21,528 nt of DNA. Source: Nitrospinae bacterium AH_259_B05_G02_I21 (GTDB lineage: Bacteria > JADFOP01). Positions 16,561-21,528 of the stretch are shown here, piece by piece. Below the pieces are notes generated by a model, which was given only the letters and a program-made list of their open reading frames with translations, had not been told where the DNA came from and searched no databases. The DNA is taken from positions 1-21,528 of the forward strand of contig JALLOF010000027.1 of assembly GCA_027717595.1 (NCBI GenBank), written 5' to 3'. The number at the start of each line of letters is the position of its first letter. Positions within the stretch are counted from its first letter, which is position 1. The position numbers and the translations under genes are program-made.

Positions 16561-16963
16561 GGTCTCCACTCCTTATACAATCCTTCTTGCTCACTTTCTT
16601 ACATGCCATCCCGCAAAAAAGGATTCGGCCAGCTACTTATGTGTTTGGAAGTATTCACCAGGAGGACCGTGTTCGGAAAGGTGGTAGAATGGAAGAACTT
16701 CAGAAGGAGAAGGAAGCGGGAATTGTACCTCTGCCCCCTGCAAAGCGATCTGTTACTAGCGTGCATCCTTTTCTCTTATGACGCATTATAATAATAGGGA
16801 TAAGTGTTCCCTGCAGGGTTCAGGTCGTTCGCTGTGGAGCCCTGCCCCGGACTCTGCAGCTTTATCAACCACGTAACGCGATGCCGTCACTGGAGCTATG
16901 CTCACAATGGAACGGGAGGGAACGATCGAAGAGTCGGCTTGCCTATTCAATGGGACCTGATAC
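16561..16963. other. intergenic region upstream of ECF sigma factor
   Basis: It contains direct-repeat copy 2 and a consensus TATAAT at 16787-16792 that reads as a -10 box on either strand. No good -35 lies at the right distance. GGAAC-type sequences (about 16905-16925), reminiscent of ECF -35 boxes, lie 40-60 nt before the sigma start and would suit autoregulation. A plus-strand frame from 16602 is open but looks non-coding. Confidence 0.4.
16584..16630. repeat. short direct repeat, copy 2
   Basis: The partner of 16242-16289, with the conserved core TTACATGCC, an A-run and GGATTC. On the minus strand it ends about 24 nt before the start codon of the small basic protein gene. It could be a shared leader or promoter element. 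Confidence 0.45.
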
Positions 16964-17542
16964 GTGGACAAATCCGTAATTGAGCTTTTGGCCCTGTGCA
17001 AGCAGGGAGATTTCGATGCTTTCGAACGGCTCGTCCGACGGTATGAGAAAATGGTCTACAAATTGGCCATGAGACTCTTGGGCCGGCCGAGTGAGGCTGA
17101 GGAGATTTTGCAAGAGACCTTTCTGCAAGTTCATAAGGCACTCCCGCGATTTGAGGGGAGTGTGGGCCTGTCGTCATGGATCTACACCATTGCGCTAAAT
17201 CAAAGTCGGATGCGTCTGCGGAAGCAAAAAGGGGTGGTGATGGAAGAGCTGGATGAAACCATCCTGTCGTATAAGACACGTGCCCCGGAGGCCCAAACTG
17301 CGGTTGTGCTCGATCCCGCCGATGTCCTGGTGGATAAGGAGATGCGCGAGCAGGTGGAGTCTGCCCTCCAGGAGCTTCCCGAGCCCTATCGCGTGGTCTT
17401 CGTCTTGAGAGATATGGAAGGACACTCCACAGAGGAGACGGCTCAACTACTCGATCTGACCGTGGCAGCGGTAAAGTCCCGGTTGCACCGGGCCCGGATG
17501 TTTCTACGGGGGAGGTTATGCGAATACTTCGAAAAATGTTGA
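16964..17542 (+). CDS. ECF-subfamily RNA polymerase sigma factor (RpoE-like)
   Basis: A 192-aa extracytoplasmic-function sigma factor that would direct RNA polymerase to a small stress regulon. Region 2 spans about residues 15-88: FDAFERLVRRYEKMVYKLA, then EAEEILQETFLQVHKALPRF, and the DNA-melting stretch LSSWIYTIALNQSRMRLR. Region 4 spans about 133-186: LQELPEPYRVVFVLRDMEGH, then STEETAQLLDLTVAAVKSRL, then HRARMFLRGRL. The start is GTG 16964, with only a weak GGGA upstream. The 3' end overlaps the anti-sigma gene by 25 nt, the standard pairing. Likely targets include the small-protein/DUF255 set just downstream. That is inference from position. Confidence 0.92.
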   Translation: MDKSVIELLALCKQGDFDAFERLVRRYEKMVYKLAMRLLGRPSEAEEILQETFLQVHKALPRFEGSVGLSSWIYTIALNQSRMRLRKQKGVVMEELDETILSYKTRAPEAQTAVVLDPADVLVDKEMREQVESALQELPEPYRVVFVLRDMEGHSTEETAQLLDLTVAAVKSRLHRARMFLRGRLCEYFEKC

Positions 17543-17814
17543 TGGGCGCAATGCTCCGTCTGAGGATGATCTCCTGTGGAGACACCGTCGCGATGCTCTC
17601 AGGATATGTGGACGAGGACCTCGACCCCAAGGTGTACGACGTCATCAAGAAGCACCTGGAGGGGTGCGATAATTGCCGGGCAGTGTTCGATTCCTTCACG
17701 AAGACCATCACCATCTACCGCCAGCTTCCAGAAGGGGAAGTGCTCGAAGAGGTCCATATTCGCCTCACGGAATACCTGAAGAAGGAAATTACATCGGAGG
17801 AAGGAAACCCTTAG
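17518..17814 (+). CDS. zinc-binding anti-sigma factor (ZAS)
   Basis: A soluble anti-sigma factor of up to 98 aa, partner of the ECF sigma factor it overlaps. The ZAS signature is clear: C20 (ISCGDTVAMLSGYVDED), then H46-x3-C50-x2-C53 in KKHLEGCDNCR. This motif often makes the inhibitor responsive to thiol oxidation or zinc. There is no transmembrane segment, so it acts in the cytosol. The start is uncertain. ATG 17518 follows GGGGGAGG by only 2 nt. ATG 17542, overlapping the sigma stop as TGATG, would remove a basic 8-residue extension. Proximity to glutaredoxin and thioredoxin-fold genes fits a redox signal. Confidence 0.87.
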   Translation: MRILRKMLMGAMLRLRMISCGDTVAMLSGYVDEDLDPKVYDVIKKHLEGCDNCRAVFDSFTKTITIYRQLPEGEVLEEVHIRLTEYLKKEITSEEGNP

Positions 17815-17958
17815 ACATCCTTTGCCCCCCCCAGATAGTGAAAAGCTGACCTCCTTCTCCACATAGTTTGAATCTTTTTCCTCTCTCAAGCATGTAACTA
17901 GGTGCTGCAGCCCATTAAAGGATCCCTGGGCGTGATGAGAGCCCTGGTTTCCTATCGA

Positions 17959-18001
17959 GGTGTATCTTAACGAGTGGAAAGCTCAAGAAGGGAGGAACAC
18001 C
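17959..18001 (+). promoter_or_regulatory. conserved leader of small membrane protein 2
   Basis: This 43-nt leader is nearly identical to that of paralogue 1, including AGTGGAAAGCTCAAGAAGGG. Upstream, at 17815-17958, no gene or clear terminator separates it from the anti-sigma gene. Co-transcription from the sigma promoter and an internal promoter are both possible. Confidence 0.5.
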
Positions 18002-18139
18002 ATGACTGAGGCACTTTGGATCGGATTGGCGCTGTGCACCATCGCCCTCTTATACAAAAAAGGCTGCGGTTGCGCTGGAGGCCCCGTTGGTTCGAAGAGC
18101 TGCGAGATCAAGCCGAAAGAAAAGGGGGAAGAACGATGA
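18002..18139 (+). CDS. small Cys-rich membrane protein, paralogue 2
   Basis: A 45-aa protein starting MTEALWIGLALCTIALLYKK, then GCGCAGG, with C22, C24 and C34 exactly as in paralogue 1, plus an extra in-membrane C12. The tail is lysine/glutamate-rich ([11 protein letters not shown]). GGGAGG sits 6 nt before the ATG. Its TGA overlaps the ATG of the next gene (ATGA), so it is translationally coupled to the exported protein and thereby to the DUF255 gene. One transmembrane helix with the cysteines just outside it suggests a membrane-surface redox or metal site. Shape and size recall short Cys-rich membrane accessory proteins such as FeoB-associated ones, but no family can be named with confidence. 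Confidence 0.78.
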   Translation: MTEALWIGLALCTIALLYKKGCGCAGGPVGSKSCEIKPKEKGEER

Positions 18140-18390
18140 GATGGAATAACTTGGGAATGATTTCTTTGGTGACGGTTGTCACTGTGATCTTGGGCATGCC
18201 CCAGGGGGCTTGGACTGGGGTCACGGAAGACCCCATCATAGACCTCTCTAGGAACCAGCCCGCCTCATGGCTGGTGGTCCAGCGGGCGCAAAAAGGAGCG
18301 GGCCATCGCAAAGGCGGTCCTCTCACCGTAAGCAGTCGCCCCCTTGCTGTTGTGTGGAACATCCCCGTGAATCCTATAGGCAGAACCTAA
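18136..18390 (+). CDS. small exported protein of unknown function
   Basis: An 84-aa protein with a signal-peptide-like start ([20 protein letters not shown], possible cleavage after the PQGAW region) and a short mature part of about 55 residues ([20 protein letters not shown], then basic and proline-containing sequence). It lacks cysteines, unlike its upstream neighbour. The ATG overlaps the stop of the small membrane gene, and its TAA overlaps the DUF255 start (TAATG), giving a three-gene overlapping chain. No family is recognised. The C-terminal part after [10 protein letters not shown] looks less protein-like, so an old frameshift or truncation cannot be excluded. Confidence 0.55.
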   Translation: MRWNNLGMISLVTVVTVILGMPQGAWTGVTEDPIIDLSRNQPASWLVVQRAQKGAGHRKGGPLTVSSRPLAVVWNIPVNPIGRT

Positions 18391-19374
18391 TGCGGCGGAG
18401 TCAATACCTCCCACGGCCGCTCTGGCCCCGCTATCGGGCACCCCTCTCCGTGCTCGTCTGGGTCATGCTCGCCGTAGGCTGGACCCTCCAGGGAACCACG
18501 GCCTACGCGCAACCAGACCCTTTTCATCGGAGCCCTACGTGGGTGGAGCTCAGAGCGGCGTTCGAGCGTCTCCACCTGCCCGGCTTAAAACCCTTTCCCG
18601 AGGGGTTGGAAGCAAGGCTTTGGAACGCCTACCAGGCCAAAGGTCCGGACTATCAGCCCCGCACGCACCACCTGGATTCGAAGGGCGTCCCCCTCTACAT
18701 CAACCGGCTCATTTCCGAAGCCAGCCCCTATCTCCTCCAACACGCGCACAATCCGGTCAACTGGTATTCCTGGGGGCCCGAAGCCTTTGCGGCCGCTCAA
18801 GCCGAAGGTAAGGTCATCCTGGTCTCCATCGGGTATTCCACCTGTTACTGGTGCCACGTGATGGAACAAGATTTCTATGAAGACGAAGCGTTGGCCGAGG
18901 TGCTGAATCGTCATTTCATCAGCATCAAGGTGGACCGGGAAGAGCGTCCTGACGTGGACAAAATTCATATGGATGCGGTGGTGGCGATGCGGGGCCAAGG
19001 CGGATGGCCCCTGAACGTCTTTCTCACGCCGGATTTGAAACCCTTCTGGGGTGGCACCTACTTTCCCAGAGCCCAGTTTCTGCACATCCTTCGGCAAATC
19101 AGCACCGCTTGGAGAAAGGATCCCTCGAAGATTAAGCAGTTCAGGGCTGAAGCTGACCCGGTTCCTTAAGGCTCAAAATCAGCTGGCCAAGGGCTCCGTG
19201 GTGCTCGACGAGAAAATTCTTCGGGCCGCCTACGGCAACTTTGCTTCCAGCTTCGATGAGCAGTTTGGTGAGTTCGGAAAGGCCCCCAAGTTCCCGCCGA
19301 GCATGCGATTGCAAATGCTTCTAAGGATGGCCCATCGAGTGGGAGAGACGAGAGCGCTTGGAAGGCAGCGATAG
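18390..19374 (+). pseudogene. DUF255 / thioredoxin-fold protein (SSP411-like), frameshifted and truncated
   Basis: The N-terminal third of a DUF255 protein, normally about 650-750 aa. A signal peptide (about 1-40, ending TTAYAQ) and a thioredoxin-like domain (about 85-215) are present. The signature reads [31 protein letters not shown] and [20 protein letters not shown]. The first frame stops at 19169 after [13 protein letters not shown]. Homology resumes one base later as [33 protein letters not shown] and LQMLLRMAHRV, so one extra base near 19139-19150 breaks it. The coding match then ends at 19374, 6 nt before repeat copy C, with the (alpha/alpha)6 C-terminal domain missing. The predicted role is an exported thiol/disulfide-type protein. 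The family's biochemical function is poorly defined. Confidence 0.82.
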
Positions 19375-19379
19375 GTTCT

Positions 19380-19497
19380 ATTTCACGATGAAATCGCCCC
19401 TCACGCCCCTTTGACCTCCAGGGGCAATTTCTGTTGAAATATGAACTTTTGCGGTGGGTGGCCGGAGTTAATATTTCCTGGGATAATATGTGCTTTT
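19380..19497 (+). repeat. dispersed stem-loop repeat, copy C
   Basis: The clearest copy. ATTTCACGATGAAAT is a palindrome, then GAAATCGCCCCT pairs with AGGGGCAATTTC across an 18-nt loop, a 12-bp stem with one mismatch. It continues with TGAAATATGAACTTTT and CCTGGGATAATATGTGCTTT, aligning with copy A. It starts just after the point where the DUF255 gene breaks off and ends 16 nt before the glycosyltransferase stop. Confidence 0.75.
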
Positions 19498-19513
19498 TCT
19501 CAGGGTCACCTCC

Positions 19514-21154
19514 CTAGGGTGTGTCGGGCCCTAGGCATGGGCTTGGCCCTAATTGGAGATCAGGATCCTTCTGTAAAAGCCGCACCGAGGAGCCGTCCGG
19601 CAGGCTCAGGTCCACCGGAACCAGCTGGAAGGGCAAGCACCGGGTAGCAATCCAGCCATCGAAGAGGGTACTGTAGCGGTCAGGGCCTGCTACCTTTCGG
19701 AGACCGGTCTTATCCAGGAGGAACTCGGCCCCCAGGACGACCCTCTGGAGGCATTCCTCCACCGAAAAGGGCTTAGTGGTATCCTCGCAGACGGCGAAGA
19801 CTATAGGCTTACCTTGCAGGCGGGCAGCGTAGTTAAAGAGGTTGACATGAAACTTGGGGTGGTTTGCTAGTACCGTCGTTTGAACAGGATGCGGGCCCTT
19901 TCTTTCCATCCCCCAGATGAGTTCGACGATAGTGTCCGTCTTCCAGTCTCCTCGTTCCAGCGGCGGGTTTTGAAAGCTGGAGCCCATGAGCTGATAGAGA
20001 CGAGCCGCACTTCCCCTCTGAGAGGCTGGAAAGGCCGAGAGGGGAACAAATGAGATCAACACCATCGCCACCAGTGGGTAGGCGAAGGGGGCTAGACGGA
20101 GTCTCCCCCCCTCTCGGCTGGCTTCAAAGAGTAACCCCAAACCGAGCGCTGTGGCTGGTATCGATGGCAGTAGGTAACGAGGGTCCCGGCCCACGGCAGA
20201 GAGGAATATGAGCAGGGGGACCGCCACCCAGCTAATGAGGAGGAGGACTCCATCTCTTGATTCCTCCCGCCAGAGGGAAGCAAGGGAGCGCCGGCGGCGC
20301 AGAGCGAGCAACACCAAGATAGCTGTGTAGTAGACTGAGAGCCCTCCGTAGACTAGCCGCCAAAGCAAGAGCCCCTGGCCCCCATATTCGTAAGGGGCCG
20401 CTTCGATGCCGTATCCGCTTTCTCGGATGTCCCAAAAGACGTGGTGCCAGTTGGGCAGATACCAGAGGGAGGCCAGAGCTAGCCCCACCGTTGCCGCCGT
20501 CGCTAGTCCCAAGAAGCCCTGTACCCGCCCTCGGCGCAGAGACCCCAGAGCCACGATTAGCCACGCCGGGCCGACGAAAAGGATGTAAGTGACCTTGAGC
20601 ATCATGCCAACGGCCACGCTCGCAGCCAATCCCACATAGAGCCAAACGCGCTCCTCCTCCAGGAGGCGGAGTAGCAGGTAGACGGTCCCCGTGACCACCG
20701 CCGCCAATGGGAACTCGACGAAGAACTGTCGGGAGAGGCCAGAAAGATGGGGCATAGTTGCGGCAACAAGGCAGGCGGCCAGTCCAGCCCGCTCACCGCC
20801 GAGCCTCCGGCCCATCTCATAGAGCGCGAAGACCATGAGCGGGATAAAGACGAGCAGGGCAAGGTGGGCGGCCTTCGGCCCAGTGCCCACGAGCCCGTAC
20901 AGCGGGAGGGGGAGAAGGGAAAGCAGCGGAGGCCTGCCGAAGCCGCTGGTGGACCGCAGAACGGTGCGAAGTAGCTCCGGGAGGCCGCCATCGCGGAAGG
21001 CGTCGAGAAACCCCAGACTGGCAAGGAGGTAGTCGGTCTGATCCCATGCGGGTGGTGCGGTATTCCACGACCACCAGAGGAGATTGATGCCGATCCACCC
21101 GACGGCAATCCCGAGGACCGGAACGAGATGGTGCCCTCTCCTGACCTTGCCCAT
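19514..21154 (-). CDS. PMT/GT39-family integral membrane glycosyltransferase
   Basis: A polytopic membrane protein of about 546 aa, resembling dolichyl/undecaprenyl-phosphate-sugar glycosyltransferases (PMT/ArnT type). About ten hydrophobic helices occupy residues 10-420. The first extracytoplasmic loop has the acidic PPAWDQTDY (D38, D41) expected near the PMT active site. Further features are FGRPPLLSLLPLPLYGLVG, EFPLAAVVTGTVYLLLRLL and SAVGRDPRYLLPSIPATALG. A soluble C-terminal part of about 130 residues follows. The frame is open to 21250, but ATG 21154 is chosen because a promoter-like pair ends at 21187 and CAGG lies about 8 nt upstream. It would transfer a sugar from a lipid carrier to lipid or protein in the envelope. 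The acceptor is unknown. Confidence 0.8.
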   Translation of the reverse strand: MGKVRRGHHLVPVLGIAVGWIGINLLWWSWNTAPPAWDQTDYLLASLGFLDAFRDGGLPELLRTVLRSTSGFGRPPLLSLLPLPLYGLVGTGPKAAHLALLVFIPLMVFALYEMGRRLGGERAGLAACLVAATMPHLSGLSRQFFVEFPLAAVVTGTVYLLLRLLEEERVWLYVGLAASVAVGMMLKVTYILFVGPAWLIVALGSLRRGRVQGFLGLATAATVGLALASLWYLPNWHHVFWDIRESGYGIEAAPYEYGGQGLLLWRLVYGGLSVYYTAILVLLALRRRRSLASLWREESRDGVLLLISWVAVPLLIFLSAVGRDPRYLLPSIPATALGLGLLFEASREGGRLRLAPFAYPLVAMVLISFVPLSAFPASQRGSAARLYQLMGSSFQNPPLERGDWKTDTIVELIWGMERKGPHPVQTTVLANHPKFHVNLFNYAARLQGKPIVFAVCEDTTKPFSVEECLQRVVLGAEFLLDKTGLRKVAGPDRYSTLFDGWIATRCLPFQLVPVDLSLPDGSSVRLLQKDPDLQLGPSPCLGPDTP

Positions 21155-21159
21155 GATTT

Positions 21160-21181
21160 TGACCTGCCCCCCACTCATTGT
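21160..21181 (+). repeat. TGACCTGCCCC motif, copy 2 (IS-end-like)
   Basis: TGACCTGCCCCCCACTCATT matches 7906-7926 with one indel and one substitution. It begins 6 nt upstream of the chosen glycosyltransferase ATG, so it overlaps that gene's ribosome-binding region. Copy D follows about 150 nt later, as copy B follows the first motif at 85 nt. Confidence 0.45.
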
Positions 21182-21186
21182 TAGGG

Positions 21187-21214
21187 TTAGTAGTTTTCCT
21201 ACAGCGGGGGTCAA
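21187..21214 (-). promoter_or_regulatory. possible promoter of glycosyltransferase gene
   Basis: On the minus strand TTGACC (21214-21209) and TACTAA (21192-21187) are 16 nt apart. The start site would be near 21180, giving a leader of about 25 nt to ATG 21154. It lies just outside the TGACCTGCCCC motif. By-eye assignment only. Confidence 0.35.
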
Positions 21215-21310
21215 TCGGTGGATTGGCTGTCTTACGAACAGGAAGACCAATCAATGCGCTATGAGCGACTGTATGCGGCCTTCTCTTTTTTTGCCTACGC
21301 CAAGTTAATA

Positions 21311-21425
21311 TAACACGATTAATCGCCCCTCACGCCCTTTGCCTACGAGGGACAAATAACACCGAAATCTGTCCCTCTCTGTCTGCTCTTCTAGATCCCA
21401 ATATCATGGGAATATAAGCACTTTG
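21311..21425 (+). repeat. dispersed stem-loop repeat, copy D
   Basis: It opens with TAACACGATTAATCGCCCCT. CACGCCCTTTGCC follows, then GAGGGACAAATAACACCG; the stem is less perfect than in B and C. The right end CATGGGAATATAAGCACTTT aligns with the right end of copy C. It lies upstream of the glycosyltransferase gene, in the same plus-strand orientation as A, B and C. Confidence 0.6.
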
Positions 21426-21528
21426 TCTGGGTTAATCCTGGATTACGTGGCGAAACATGTCAAATTGTGGTAAATTTGCCACCAACTATTTGATATATGA
21501 AGAAAATCTTGTCCAATTAGGGGCTTAC

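Larger units (their letters stand above)
21155..21528. other. upstream region of glycosyltransferase, to window edge
   Basis: There is no credible gene. It contains the second TGACCTGCCCC motif, a putative promoter, a T-run with CTTTTTTTGCC (about 21284-21298) and repeat copy D. The last 100 nt are A/T-rich and hold nothing recognised. Confidence 0.5.

Noticed and set aside
16480-16791. 103-aa plus-strand frame before the sigma gene
   Set aside because: It runs through direct-repeat copy 2 and the TATAAT region and lacks a ribosome site. Its similarity to the first repeat copy is short and breaks at once at the protein level.
18267-18389. N-terminal extension of the DUF255 frame upstream of ATG 18390
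   Set aside because: It is the out-of-frame shadow of the small exported protein; the signal peptide and TAATG coupling place the start at 18390.
4931-21425. Integron attC sites or a CRISPR array as explanation for the repeats
   Set aside because: Copies are kilobases apart, lack the paired RYYYAAC/GTTRRRY core pattern, and no integrase or cas gene is present.

Overview
This is a GC-rich bacterial chromosome segment. It has short intergenic gaps, frequent GTG starts, and gene pairs joined by ATGA, GTGA or TAATG overlaps. No ribosomal or other taxonomic marker is present. A transaldolase-glucose-6-phosphate isomerase fusion, a glutaredoxin-thioredoxin reductase fusion, a selenoprotein-type glutaredoxin and a DUF255 protein together suggest an environmental Nitrospirota, NC10 or Desulfobacterota-like lineage. 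That placement is inference only.

Left block (1-3300, minus strand): a compact run of methyltransferase, aldo/keto reductase, HAD phosphatase and zinc-ribbon NUDIX hydrolase. The HAD gene is translationally coupled to its neighbours on both sides. Divergent from it are a TPR lipoprotein (3550-4116) and an orphan HNH endonuclease (4258-4680).

Carbon and redox block (5200-15970): a large GH63/MGH1-like glucosidase on the minus strand. On the plus strand lie a glutaredoxin-thioredoxin reductase fusion carrying one frameshift, then a small glutaredoxin whose first active-site Cys codon is TGA. A well-formed SECIS-like stem-loop follows that TGA, so the gene is most simply read as a selenoprotein. 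Next come a broken GH15 remnant and a transketolase, transaldolase-isomerase, HAD phosphatase operon with a recognisable promoter. The theme is glucan hydrolysis feeding the non-oxidative pentose phosphate pathway, with thiol redox genes beside it.

Sigma block (15960-19375): an ECF sigma factor overlaps its zinc-binding anti-sigma factor. Two very short paralogous membrane proteins, each with a conserved Cys-x-Cys and a third Cys, flank it in inverted orientation. They share about 43 nt of leader as well as coding sequence. The right-hand copy leads an overlapping set: a small exported protein, then a DUF255 thioredoxin-fold protein that is frameshifted and truncated.

Right end (19380-21528): a minus-strand PMT/GT39-type membrane glycosyltransferase. 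A dispersed stem-loop repeat of about 110 nt occurs four times in the same orientation. Copies sit on both sides of the glucosidase gene and on both sides of the glycosyltransferase gene, and one lies exactly where the DUF255 gene breaks off. A separate 21-nt motif is shared upstream of both genes. No tRNA, rRNA, CRISPR array or intact transposase gene was seen.
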